The notes beneath the pieces were generated by a model. That model was not told the origin of the DNA. It ran no database searches and saw only the letters and a program-made list of their open reading frames with translations. Shown in pieces: positions 8,325 to 16,681 of a stretch of DNA of 64,000 nucleotides (its first letter is position 1; each line of letters starts with the position of its first letter). Source of the stretch: JBBDSH01 sp040905045 (lineage in GTDB: Bacteria > Pseudomonadota > Gammaproteobacteria > Eutrophobiales > Eutrophobiaceae); NCBI GenBank assembly GCA_040905045.1, contig JBBDSH010000083.1, positions 23,461-87,460 on the forward strand, given 5' to 3'. Made by a program: the position numbers and the translations under genes.

Positions 8325-9403
8325 TCAGCCGGGATGGGCACGCCCTTGCGAATCAACAGATCCCGTACCTTGAGAATGACGGGAAAGATCTCCTGGTTCC
8401 AGTCGGCGCCCTGTTCGTCAAAGGCGGCCTGTTCCATTTCCACAACCCAGCGATCCTCGTTGAAGATACCGTTGGTGAAATAGACGATAAACGGCCAGAG
8501 CAGATCCAGCAATCCCGGTATACCGGGACGCCGGACGTTGATCAGACCGAAGGTGTGATTGATGCGTTGCTTTCTGTCCACCGGGATATAGGTGATCCAC
8601 AGGTCCAGCGACGGGTGCTCGCTGCCGGCGGTCCAGAATTTCAGGATCTGGTTGGGATACTGGGTACGTATGGTCATCAGATCCTTGCCCCGCTCCTCGC
8701 CGGCGTCGCCGTGCCGGTTGAGCATGACCTTCTCGCCCAGGGGCTGCTTGCCTACACGCGCGAAGGTGTAATCCACTTCCACCCAGTCCTCGTCCTCGCG
8801 CAGGCCCAGGAAAGTAGTCTGGATCTTTGACATGATCTTGCGGTGCAGGAACTGATGATTCATATCCATGAGGTTTTCATGGAGAAAGGAATAATGGCAG
8901 GTGACCTGGTGATCCAGGTAACGGGTCTTGTATTTGGGATCCGCATAGGCGGAAATATCGGGGAAGAACGCTTCCTCCGCCTTGTCCGCGTCACCGGGGA
9001 AAACGAAGATCAGGCCGTATTCCTCGCGGCAGGGGTATTTCCTGACACCTTTGGGAATACGCTCGCTTTTGCCGACATAGGGTATGTTGACACACTTGCC
9101 GTCATGGTCGTAGACCCAGCCGTGATAACAACACTTGATCTCTTCACCGCAGACCTCGCCGGCGCTCAGGGGCACCTGGCGGTGGGCACAGCGATCCTCC
9201 AGGGCAAACAGCCGTCCGCTTTCGGTTCGCACCAGGACGATGGGTTCGCCGGCGAAAGTGCGTCCCAGCGTCTTGCCCTTCTTTACGTCACGGCAGCGCG
9301 CCAGGGGATACCAGTGGTCCGGGTGCAGTCCGGTCTTGCGTAAATCGCGGGATTCGGTTCTGCTCTGCAGCGAAATGGTTTCGGCCGGATTCGATATCGC
9401 CAT
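8321..9403 (-). CDS. Rieske [2Fe-2S] aromatic-type oxygenase, alpha subunit
   Basis: 360 residues. The Rieske cluster is C72-x-H74 and C91-x2-H94 (CAHRQVPLS, CCYHGW). The mononuclear iron site is the N177-x2-D180-x2-H183-x4-H187 pattern (NLMDMNHQFLH). This is the single-chain O-demethylase/hydroxylase type (VanA, phthalate oxygenase and relatives), which needs a separate reductase; none is encoded in the window. It leads an overlapping operon with tag and a patatin. Substrate unknown: the relation to the ring-cleavage genes 2-9 kb away is suggestive only. Confidence 0.9.
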   Translation of the reverse strand: MAISNPAETISLQSRTESRDLRKTGLHPDHWYPLARCRDVKKGKTLGRTFAGEPIVLVRTESGRLFALEDRCAHRQVPLSAGEVCGEEIKCCYHGWVYDHDGKCVNIPYVGKSERIPKGVRKYPCREEYGLIFVFPGDADKAEEAFFPDISAYADPKYKTRYLDHQVTCHYSFLHENLMDMNHQFLHRKIMSKIQTTFLGLREDEDWVEVDYTFARVGKQPLGEKVMLNRHGDAGEERGKDLMTIRTQYPNQILKFWTAGSEHPSLDLWITYIPVDRKQRINHTFGLINVRRPGIPGLLDLLWPFIVYFTNGIFNEDRWVVEMEQAAFDEQGADWNQEIFPVILKVRDLLIRKGVPIPAE

Positions 9404-9501
9404 GATTCAACCTTGTTGGTTATATGTTGTTGACTCAGGCCCGGTATCATAACAAATTCCCGCCGGAACATGAGTGAAAATGGCGGCTACGGGCGCACAG
9501 T

Positions 9502-10131
9502 TCAGGGACCGGCCGAACCTTCCCTCAAGCAAGCCAGTTGCCGGTCATGCAGGCGACCGAGGATCAACAGGCCAATCACCGCCCCCAGCAATGCCCAGCC
9601 CATGTCCGACTGGGTGTCCCAGATATAACCCTGGGTACCGAGGAAACTCTCCGCCGCCTCCTCGCTGATCAGGGCCACCCACCATTCCACCAGTTCATAC
9701 AGGGCGCTGATGGCCAGGCAAAGCGCAACGACGATGACATTCAGCCAGACGCGGCCGTTCACCACCGCCAGACGGATGAACAGCTCACGCGCGATAATGG
9801 CGGGCACGAATCCCTGAGCAAAATGCCCCAGCTTGTCGTAGTTGTTACGTTGCCAGTCAATCAGCCCGCCAAGGGAATCGAAGTACGGCACTTCGGCGTA
9901 GGTATAATGCCCCCCGATCATGAGAATGATCATATGAACCAGGATTAGTACATACGCGAGTGGAGTCAGGGGGAAACGATTCCGCGTCGCGGCAAGAATG
10001 ATGAATCCGATAACGGCCGGCGAGACTTCCAGGAACCAGGTGGGATAGTCATGCGGCGCGATGGCGGACCAGATCAGAACCGCAAAGAAAATCCCCGACC
10101 AGAGTGCGACTTTCACGCTGACATTATTCAT
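9502..10131 (-). CDS. YjdF-like (DUF2238) inner-membrane protein
   Basis: 209 residues with about five or six hydrophobic segments and the family's conserved YDKLGHFAQGF and ALYELVEWW stretches, which place His, Glu and aromatic residues near the membrane. The molecular role of DUF2238 proteins is unknown. It overlaps the end of the yajD-like gene by eight bases (10124-10131), so it is probably its operon partner, and the Rieske gene follows 98 bases downstream on the same strand. Confidence 0.85.
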   Translation of the reverse strand: MNNVSVKVALWSGIFFAVLIWSAIAPHDYPTWFLEVSPAVIGFIILAATRNRFPLTPLAYVLILVHMIILMIGGHYTYAEVPYFDSLGGLIDWQRNNYDKLGHFAQGFVPAIIARELFIRLAVVNGRVWLNVIVVALCLAISALYELVEWWVALISEEAAESFLGTQGYIWDTQSDMGWALLGAVIGLLILGRLHDRQLACLREGSAGP

Positions 10132-10507
10132 CCTTTTTCCCGAGCAGTTCGTTCAGGTTGGCGAAAGGCTGATACGTGGAAGCCGCACCTTGCTGCCGGC
10201 CGCCGGCCGTGCCGCCCAAACGGGAATCCGTATAACGGGCATGCTCATTATCATGACAATAGACGCAGAGCAACTCCCAGTTGCTGCCATCCGGCGGATT
10301 GTTGTCGTGATTGTGATCCCGATGATGCACGGTCAGTTCTCTGAGGTTGGTTCGATTGAATTCGCGCCCGCAGCGCCCGCACACCCAGGGATACATTTTC
10401 AGCGCCTGCTCGCGATAGGATTCTTCCCGCTGCTCGCGCTGCCGCCGTGCCTCGGCAATGTAATCATCATTGCGTCCATCGGACATCTTCTTGCTTTTCT
10501 TGCTCAT
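10124..10507 (-). CDS. yajD: YajD-like HNH nuclease
   Basis: 127 residues. After a charged N-terminal helix come CGRCGREF (zinc knuckle half), then VHHRDHNHDNNP, the HNH core, and CVYCHDNEH with the second CxxC. This is the YajD arrangement. HNH domains of this kind bind a metal and may nick DNA, but the cellular role of YajD is not established. It is the first gene of a minus-strand run leading to the YjdF-like gene. Confidence 0.88.
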   Translation of the reverse strand: MSKKSKKMSDGRNDDYIAEARRQREQREESYREQALKMYPWVCGRCGREFNRTNLRELTVHHRDHNHDNNPPDGSNWELLCVYCHDNEHARYTDSRLGGTAGGRQQGAASTYQPFANLNELLGKKDE

Positions 10508-10656
10508 GGCTACGTCCGTCCCGGCAATCCGGATTCGGTTTCATCAGGTAATCGGGATTATCCACCAGCAGCCTGATATAGCCAAGGCCGACAGGGGTGG
10601 TAAAATGACCGTTATCATAATAATCAGGCATCATACTCACTACCGGGAGAAACATC

Positions 10657-10944
10657 ATGGCCAACGAAGGTTATCATGAACCCATCGACGAACTCAGTGA
10701 CGAAACCCGCGACATGCACCGCGCCATTACATCGTTAATGGAGGAATTCGAGGCGGTGGACTGGTACAACCAGCGCGTCGATGCCTGCAAGGACGAGGAG
10801 CTGAAGAAGATCCTGGCCCATAATCGCGACGAGGAAAAGGAACACGCCGCCATGGTGCTGGAATGGATCCGCCGGCGCGATCCTTCCCTCAACGACCAGC
10901 TGAAGGAATTCCTGTTTACCGACAACCCCATTACTCACGACTGA
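10657..10944 (+). CDS. Encapsulated-ferritin-like protein (EncFtn family)
   Basis: 95 residues with a GGGAGAAA ribosome site. The two-helix pattern MHRAITSLMEEFEAVDWYNQRVDAC...AHNRDEEKEHAAMVLEW closely follows the Rhodospirillum rubrum encapsulated ferritin. The ferroxidase ligands correspond to E30, E60 and H63. EncFtn forms an annular decamer that oxidises Fe(II) and normally works inside an encapsulin shell. This copy ends at PITHD without the C-terminal localisation peptide, and no encapsulin gene lies nearby. Family assignment is strong; whether it works unencapsulated is open. Confidence 0.88.
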   Translation: MANEGYHEPIDELSDETRDMHRAITSLMEEFEAVDWYNQRVDACKDEELKKILAHNRDEEKEHAAMVLEWIRRRDPSLNDQLKEFLFTDNPITHD

Positions 10945-10951
10945 AACAACC

Positions 10952-11036
10952 TAAAGGGCGCTTCTAAAAATGAGGATTTGAGCACGGAGCTGACGCCGCT
11001 ATCGCGGAAAAAGACCATTTTTAGAAGTGACCTAAA
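10952..11036. mobile_element. 77-bp palindromic element (type D) with TAAA target duplication
   Basis: Element 10956-11032 begins GGGCGCTTCTAAAAAT and ends in the reverse complement of GGTCACTTCTAAAAAT. It is flanked by TAAA at 10952-10955 and 11033-11036. It sits between the convergent stops of the EncFtn-like gene and the LysR gene, and its last base overlaps the LysR TAG. Related copies are at 59637 and 63624. No coding capacity. Confidence 0.8.
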
Positions 11037-12279
11037 GCCGGAGTTGATCGATCACACCCCGCACGTGCTCCAATAACAGCGCGGCGCTGGGCGATAATGT
11101 GGTCTGCGAACGACAGGTGACGCCGATGGGCCGGCTGGTGCCCGCCAGTTCCAGGGGCAGCACCCGCAGCATCCGGAACTCTTCCTCGTAATAGATCTGA
11201 TGCCGGGACAGTACGCTGATGCGATCGCTTTCCATGAGCAGGCCGCGGGTAATGCTGTGGGAACGGGTCTCGACAATGTCGGCCGGCAGCTGCAATTTCA
11301 TGGTTTTGCACACTTCTTCAAATAACTGTCTGGCGGGGGCGTCCTCCGGCGGCAGGACCCAGCCATAATCCAGCAAATCTCCGGGCCGGATCCGTTTCTG
11401 TTTCAGCAGGGGATGATCGCCGCGCACGATCAAGGAAAGGTTATCCTCGAGCAGAACTTCCTGTTTCTGTCCCTCTTCCGGTTCCGGTGTACGCAGGGCG
11501 CCGAGGATAAAATCGATATCCCCGCAAAGCAGTGAAGACATCAGACTGTCGTAGGGTCCTTCCACCGTGGAAAGCCGGATGTCGGGGTGCTCCTTCAGAA
11601 GCGCGTTGATGGCGATGGGCAGGATGCGCGTCTGGCTGAATGCCATGGTGCCGACGCGTACATGCCCCTGCTTGATCCCAGACAGACTGGCAATATCATC
11701 CACCGCTCGGCGCAGTTCATTACCGGCGAGCCGGGCGTGTTTGTACAGTGTCTTGCCGTGAATGGTCAGGCTCATGCCCCACGGCCCCTTGTCGAACAGC
11801 GGCACGCCCAGCGCCGACTCCATCTCCCGGATGGTGATCCGTACCGCCGCCGTGGTGGTGCCGAGTGTCAGCGCCGCGCGCGCAAAGGTCTGCTGTTCGG
11901 CAAGGGCGATAAAACCGGCCAGCCGGCGGCCGGATATATCCATGCGGAATACCGGTGAATTCTTCCTGACCTGCTTCTTGCCGGACTCCGTCGCCAGCAT
12001 GGCCTCCCTTGCCTGTATAAACACCTGTTCCACATACTCGCCACGTTCAAACAATGCCTTGCCGAACACCGTCAGCGTGACGCCGTTAACACTGCGATCG
12101 AAGAGAGAAGCACCCAGCCCGTTTTCCAGTTCCTGGATGGAACGGGACACCGCCGACTGCGAACGATTCAATTCTTCCGCCGCGCGACTGACACTGTTAT
12201 GCCTGGCCGTATACAAAAAATTCTTGATCTGGCGCAGATTCAGGATTGCGGTGTCTTCGTTCATAGTCATGGTTGTCAA
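11032..12279 (-). CDS. LysR-type regulator with two tandem winged-helix domains (GalR-like)
   Basis: 415 residues, about 110 longer than a normal LysR protein. Two HTH domains are visible: residues 14-73 (VSRAAEELNRSQSAVSRSIQELE) and 117-176 (FARAALTLGTTTAAVRITIREME), followed by one substrate-binding domain from about 200. Some regulators of gallate and related aromatic pathways share this double head. It is divergent from an aromatic-acid MFS transporter and about 4 kb from galD/galB/galC, so control of that pathway is likely. The stop codon TAG overlaps the junction with the palindromic element at 10956-11032. Confidence 0.88.
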   Translation of the reverse strand: MTTMTMNEDTAILNLRQIKNFLYTARHNSVSRAAEELNRSQSAVSRSIQELENGLGASLFDRSVNGVTLTVFGKALFERGEYVEQVFIQAREAMLATESGKKQVRKNSPVFRMDISGRRLAGFIALAEQQTFARAALTLGTTTAAVRITIREMESALGVPLFDKGPWGMSLTIHGKTLYKHARLAGNELRRAVDDIASLSGIKQGHVRVGTMAFSQTRILPIAINALLKEHPDIRLSTVEGPYDSLMSSLLCGDIDFILGALRTPEPEEGQKQEVLLEDNLSLIVRGDHPLLKQKRIRPGDLLDYGWVLPPEDAPARQLFEEVCKTMKLQLPADIVETRSHSITRGLLMESDRISVLSRHQIYYEEEFRMLRVLPLELAGTSRPIGVTCRSQTTLSPSAALLLEHVRGVIDQLRL

Positions 12280-12466
12280 TTATACGCGGGCAAGACGCCG
12301 GCGGCGGCCTGCTTTTGCGCCACACGGTTGTCGGCGGCTGTTTTCGACCGTATTATGCGATAAAAAAACACACCATGGTTAATCCGCCCGCCCTGCGAAG
12401 ATACCATCCGGGTTGCTTTTCAACGGCGGATTCTTCTACCGACAGAACAAAAAAAGGGGTAACAGC

Positions 12467-13756
12467 ATGAATGTACGGGAAGTCATTGATCGGGGCGAAC
12501 TCACCGCCGTTCAGATCAGCGTACTCGCCATCTGTTTCATGCTCAATATGCTCGACGGCATCGACGTCCTGGCGGTGTCCTTCGCCGCACCGCCGATCAC
12601 CGAGGAATGGTCACTGACTTCCAAGGCCATGGGCTCGGTTTTCAGCGCCGGCCTCATCGGCATGACCATCGGCGCCATGTTCCTGGCTTCCTTCGCCGAC
12701 ATCATCGGCCGCCGCAACATGCTGCTGATCTGCGTTCTCACGGTCGGCGCCGGCACGGCGTTGACGGGCCTGGTGACTTCCCTGAATCAATTGGTCGTAC
12801 TGCGTGTCATCACCGGCCTGGGCATCGGCGCCATGCTGGCCACGTTGACCTCCATGGTCTCGGAATACATGCCGGCGCGGCGGCGCAATCTGGGTATCAA
12901 CATCATGGTGGGCGGCTATCCCCTGGGCGCTATCCTCGGCGGTTTCCTGGCGGCCTGGGTGATCCCGGAATTCGGCTGGCGCGCCATGTTCGTGGCCTTC
13001 GGCGTCATTACCGCGCTCATGTTTCCCATTGTTCTCATGATGCCGGAATCGCTGCAGTTCCTGGTACAGAAACGGCCGAAGAACGCCCTGGAAAAACTTA
13101 ACAAGGTACTGGTCAAACTCAAGCAGCCGGTGCTGGACGCATTACCGCCCGCCGAGGAGGAACATCTGACCTCCGGCGTTCGTTCTCTCTTTACCGATAA
13201 ACACCGGACTTCCACCATACTTCTGTGGCTGTCGTTTTTCATGACCTTCCTGACCCTGTATTTCCTCTACAGCTGGATACCGAAGATCATCGTCGACTCG
13301 GGTCTGCCGCTGGAAAAGGGCATCTACACCAGCATCGCCCTCAATGTCGGCGCCATCATCGGTGTCCTCTCCCTGGGCTATCTGTCGGACAAGTTCGGAC
13401 TGGCCTCGATGACGCTGATATTTCTGCTCGGCGCGGCCGCCGCCATGATCGTATTCGCCTATTCGCCTTCCATTATCACTCTGCTACTGACCGTCACCTT
13501 CTTCGTCGGCCTGTTCATCCAGGGCGGTTTCGGCGGCCTCTACTCGGCCTCGGCGCGCATCTATCCCACAGAAGTCCGCACTACCGGTGTCGGCTGGGCC
13601 ATCGGTGCCGGCCGCGTCGGCGCCATCATCGGCCCGTTCTTCGGCGGCGTGCTCATGGATCTGGGCTATTCCATCACCGTGTACTTCATCATCTTCGCGA
13701 TACCGCTGGTCGTCGCCGCCTTCACCGCTTACCGAATCGCCAGACCGGAGTACTGA
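12467..13756 (+). CDS. Aromatic acid:H+ symporter family MFS transporter (GalT-like)
   Basis: 429 residues from the ATG at 12467, which follows AAAGGGGT. About 12 membrane segments. The AAHS signature is present in helix 1 (LDGIDVLAVSFAAPPI with D-G-x-D) and a GRRNMLL loop between helices 2 and 3. Such carriers import gallate, protocatechuate, 4-hydroxybenzoate or similar acids with protons. Divergent from the double-HTH LysR gene, with 187 bases between starts. Its TGA overlaps a further ATG (TGATG at 13754-13758) that runs into the assembly gap, so at least one more operon gene is missing. Confidence 0.9.
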   Translation: MNVREVIDRGELTAVQISVLAICFMLNMLDGIDVLAVSFAAPPITEEWSLTSKAMGSVFSAGLIGMTIGAMFLASFADIIGRRNMLLICVLTVGAGTALTGLVTSLNQLVVLRVITGLGIGAMLATLTSMVSEYMPARRRNLGINIMVGGYPLGAILGGFLAAWVIPEFGWRAMFVAFGVITALMFPIVLMMPESLQFLVQKRPKNALEKLNKVLVKLKQPVLDALPPAEEEHLTSGVRSLFTDKHRTSTILLWLSFFMTFLTLYFLYSWIPKIIVDSGLPLEKGIYTSIALNVGAIIGVLSLGYLSDKFGLASMTLIFLLGAAAAMIVFAYSPSIITLLLTVTFFVGLFIQGGFGGLYSASARIYPTEVRTTGVGWAIGAGRVGAIIGPFFGGVLMDLGYSITVYFIIFAIPLVVAAFTAYRIARPEY

Positions 13757-13759
13757 TGG

Positions 13760-13859
13760 NNNNNNNNNNNNNNNNNNNNNNNNNNNNNNNNNNNNNNNNN
13801 NNNNNNNNNNNNNNNNNNNNNNNNNNNNNNNNNNNNNNNNNNNNNNNNNNNNNNNNNNN
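13760..13859. other. Assembly gap (100 N)
   Basis: Exactly 100 ambiguous bases, the usual placeholder for a scaffold gap of unknown length. A coding sequence starts at 13756, directly before it. Whether the following 1640 bases truly adjoin cannot be told from the sequence. Confidence 0.98.
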
Positions 13860-13874
13860 GAATCCCCACAATAA

Positions 13875-13998
13875 CGGACTATACTCTATTGAGTCCATTG
13901 CATTTACACATGGAGGTGCCCCGATGCCCTCAATCACCGACCGAAAGCCTGATTCGAGGGATGTTAGTGTCTACTTTTTTCTTCCAATATCCCAATAG
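13875..13998 (+). other. Promoter/operator-like palindrome and 24-codon reading frame, possible truncated antitoxin
   Basis: GGACT...AGTCC forms a 21-bp interrupted palindrome (about 13877-13897). A strong GGAGGTG ribosome site then precedes an ATG at 13924 that encodes only 24 residues (MPSITDRKPDSR...) before TAG. An autoregulated antitoxin start broken by a frameshift is possible. Nothing in the residues is diagnostic. Confidence 0.25.
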
Positions 13999-14089
13999 GC
14001 TGAATGACAGGCGACTGTATATCCGGTTCATAGGTAGAAAAATGCTAGGCTCCATAACACACAGTTAGCGGTAACAAGGGAGAGGATTG

Positions 14090-14476
14090 GTGAAATTCGA
14101 TGAAGCGAAATCAATATTAAGCGCTCTTGCAAATGGTATAAATCCCGTGACTGGGGAAGTTCTTCCGGAAACCAGCCCTTACAATGAACCTAAAGTGATC
14201 AGGGCATTGTTCACGGTATTGAATTCGCCGAAGAACAATAAGCAGCCGAAAAAGACACTCGAAGAGAAACAACAAGAAAACATTGCTGCTGGTCGTCCAA
14301 GAAATGCAGGGTTCCCTTGGACGGACAGCCTGAAAAAGGAGCTTGCCGAAAAGTTCGAAAGCGGTGTGTGTTTAGATGAATTGGCTCAGTATTTCGAGCG
14401 AACAAAGGGTGCAATCATTTCCGAATTGGTGAAGCAAGGGCTTGTTGAACAGGCGACGGCTGAGAAGATGCGCTAA
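14090..14476 (+). CDS. Hypothetical protein with HTH-like C-terminus
   Basis: 128 residues from GTG at 14090 (TTG at 14087 is the alternative), after AGGGAGAGG. The N-terminal part KSILSALANGINPVTGEVLP and the C-terminal GFPWTDSLKKELAEKF...ELAQYFERTKGAIISELVKQGLV match a family of uncharacterised bacterial proteins. The C-terminus resembles a helix-turn-helix with the phrase RTKGAI in the recognition helix. The base composition is clearly more AT-rich than the neighbours, suggesting a different origin. Function unknown. Confidence 0.7.
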   Translation: MKFDEAKSILSALANGINPVTGEVLPETSPYNEPKVIRALFTVLNSPKNNKQPKKTLEEKQQENIAAGRPRNAGFPWTDSLKKELAEKFESGVCLDELAQYFERTKGAIISELVKQGLVEQATAEKMR

Positions 14477-14489
14477 CAAGCCCAAAGGT

Positions 14490-14532
14490 AAAGGGGCCCG
14501 GTGATTAATTATTAATCATTCCGGCCCCTTTT
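14490..14532. terminator. Bidirectional terminator hairpin
   Basis: AAAGGGGCC and GGCCCCTTTT arms enclose an AT-rich palindrome (TGATTAAT/ATTAATCA), giving a long stem with a T-run on the plus side and an A-run on the other. It separates the convergent hypothetical gene and the DsbA-family gene. Confidence 0.75.
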
Positions 14533-14556
14533 AGAAAGACTTCAGACAATTCTCTC

Positions 14557-15204
14557 TTATTCCTTCGCCACAATATCCCGTAAAACCTGCACCAGCGTAT
14601 CCGGTTCCTGTGCACCCGAGATCAGGTAGCTCTGATTTATGATGAACGCGGGCACGGCGGTGACGCCGGCCTGTTGCCAGCGGGCCTCGTCGGTGCGCAC
14701 AGCGTCGGCATAGTCATCGGATTCAAGCATGCGTTTCGACGCGGCGCCGTCGAGTCCGATGGATTCGGCACAGCATACCAGTACCTCAATATCGGAGATG
14801 TCCCCGGCCCGGCCGAAGTAGGCGTCAAACAGGGCCTTTTTCATCTCCGTCTGCCGCCCCTGCTCCGCGGCCCATTTCACCAGCCGGTGAGCGTCGAAGG
14901 TGTTACGGGTATAACGCTCCTGCATACGGCTGAAATCCAGCCCCAGACCTTCGGCGATTTTCATCATCTGTTCCTGCGCGGCCTGCATTTCGCTGGGACT
15001 GCGGCCGTATTTACGGCTGAGGGCCTGTAATACCGGCTCACCTTCCGCATCAACATTCGGGTCCAGTTCAAAGGCATGCCATTCAATGTCGAAGGACATT
15101 TCACCGGACAACTGTTCCATGGCCCGCTCCAGGCGGGCATAACCGATGGCGCACCAGGGGCAGGCGATGTCGGAAACGATGTCAATGTTCAGGGTGGCAA
15201 CCAT
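14557..15204 (-). CDS. DsbA family oxidoreductase (FrnE-like)
   Basis: 215 residues. DIACPWCAIGYARLE carries the CPWC active site near residues 15-18, after a first beta strand starting at residue 4. No signal peptide, so it is cytoplasmic. The long helical insert and the TAVPAFIINQSYLISGAQ cis-proline region (residues about 180-197) match the FrnE/2-hydroxychromene-isomerase-like branch. Likely a thiol-disulfide oxidoreductase acting under oxidative stress. It lies on the small contig between two gaps, so the neighbourhood is uninformative. Confidence 0.9.
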   Translation of the reverse strand: MVATLNIDIVSDIACPWCAIGYARLERAMEQLSGEMSFDIEWHAFELDPNVDAEGEPVLQALSRKYGRSPSEMQAAQEQMMKIAEGLGLDFSRMQERYTRNTFDAHRLVKWAAEQGRQTEMKKALFDAYFGRAGDISDIEVLVCCAESIGLDGAASKRMLESDDYADAVRTDEARWQQAGVTAVPAFIINQSYLISGAQEPDTLVQVLRDIVAKE

Positions 15205-15237
15205 GGGAGCCGATTATGCAGTTCAGGCAGAATATTA

Positions 15238-15499
15238 TTACCGACGCCGGTTGCGCTCTACATCCTCGGCCAGCCAAGCCTTGATAAGAGACTGATAAGG
15301 CATATCGCGCTTGTTCGCCTCAATCTTGATGCAATCGAGCAGCCCTTCGGGCAACCGCAGAGATATGGTTTTGGTAGACGGCTTCAGATTCGGGAATGCC
15401 GCGGGCTGTGCCTTGCTCCAGTCGATGTACTCGCTGGAGTCATGACTTTCCCAGAATTTCCGTTCTTCCGCTTCCGTCTTGAAGTCAGGCGTCTGTTTT
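15238..15499 (-). CDS. CopG/BrnA-type antitoxin, 5' end lost in assembly gap
   Basis: Reading the minus strand out of the gap gives KQTPDFKTEAEERKFWESH, then SSEYIDWSKA, then KTISLRLPEGLLDCIKIEA and SLIKAWLAEDVERNRRR before TAA at 15238. The EAEERKFWE / S-x-YIDWSKA / TISLRLP pattern is that of the CopG_antitoxin (PF12441-like) family, with a ribbon-helix-helix in TISLRLPEGLLDCIK. Such antitoxins usually follow a BrnT-like toxin gene, which would lie in the gap. The start is not visible, probably only a few codons away. Confidence 0.82.
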
Positions 15500-15599
15500 N
15501 NNNNNNNNNNNNNNNNNNNNNNNNNNNNNNNNNNNNNNNNNNNNNNNNNNNNNNNNNNNNNNNNNNNNNNNNNNNNNNNNNNNNNNNNNNNNNNNNNNN
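15500..15599. other. Assembly gap (100 N)
   Basis: A second run of exactly 100 N. It removes the start of the antitoxin gene on one side and the C-terminus of galD on the other, so the two sides need not be adjacent in the genome. Confidence 0.98.
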
Positions 15600-16681
15600 C
15601 CGTCCCACACCTTCGCCGGGATCATCACCTGGCCGTCGAACAGAAAGCGTGCCGTGCGCAATACGGATGCGCTCTTGAAAGTAATCTGCGCCGCGTCTTC
15701 GTCGACGTTGACTTCCACGGTGAATTTGCCCGTCGGGTGCTCCACATGACAGAGCTTGGGGTTGCCCTCGGGAATGGTGGCGTGTTTGAAGGCCGTTGAG
15801 CCTTCCGTGGCCGCGGCGGTGGCGACGCTGACGGCGGCGAAGACGCCGATGGATTCGTGCACCCGGTGCGGGATGAAGCTGCGGGTGTTGATCATGTAAC
15901 CGTTTTTCGATTTCGACACCAGCGCCATCTTGGGCACGGTTTTGTCGGCCACGTCACCCAGGTTCATCATGGGCCCGACCTTGAGGCGGATGGCTTCAAT
16001 CTTTTCTTTCAGCTCCGCGTTGTTTTCCAGTTCCTCGATGCTTTCGTGACCGGACAATCCCAACGACGCCGCGTCCATGACCACTACCGGCATGCCGTTG
16101 TCCACCATTGTTACCGGCACGCCCTCCACTTCATCGACCACGTTGCCCGTCGGAAACAACGCCCCGCAGGAGGAACCGGCCACGTCCAGGAACTCGATCA
16201 TGATGGGCGCGTGGGTGCCGGGCACGCCGTCGATGGCCGCCTCGCCCTGGTAGTTCACCTGCCCGCCCGGCGTCTGAATGCGTTCCCTGGCAATGCTGTC
16301 GGTATTCTCCATGTACACCGTGACTGTCGTCTCGCCGTCTTCGGCCTCGACCAGTCCCTTCTCGATGGCGAAGGGTCCGACGCCTGCCAGGATGTTGCCA
16401 CAGTTCTGTTTCGTGGAAGTACGCGCCTCGTCCACGAACACCTGCACGAACAGGTAATCCACGTCCACGCCCTCGCGCTCCGAGGGTTTGATGATCGCCA
16501 CTTTACTGGTGAGAGGATGGGAGCCGCCGATGCCGTCGATCTGCAGCTTGTCGGGGGAACCCATGACGGCGATGAGGATCTGATCGCGCAAAGCCTCGTC
16601 GCACGGGAGATCGGAAGCCAGAAAATAGGCGCCGCGGGAGGTGCCGCCGCGGAACAGGGCACAGGGGATTCGTGTCTGCAT
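15600..16681 (-). CDS. galD: 4-oxalomesaconate tautomerase (PrpF fold), 3' end lost in gap
   Basis: About 360 residues visible from the ATG at 16681 (MQTRIPCALFRGGTSRGAYF). The series RGGTSRGAYFL, MGSPD-x5-DGIGG, QNCGNILAG (about 92-100) and NTRSFIPHR matches GalD of Pseudomonas closely, better than PrpF of the methylcitrate pathway. It converts keto 4-oxalomesaconate to the enol form in gallate catabolism. Only around ten C-terminal residues should be missing after KVWD. It is divergent from galB, sharing a 354-bp control region. An 11-codon extension upstream is possible but lacks a ribosome site. Confidence 0.9.

Noticed and set aside
13225..13998. Frame running through the first N gap
   Set aside because: It joins an out-of-frame shadow of the transporter to sequence beyond the gap; the N run cannot be translated.
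15600..16681. PrpF of the methylcitrate pathway
   Set aside because: No prp genes are near and sequence blocks follow GalD.
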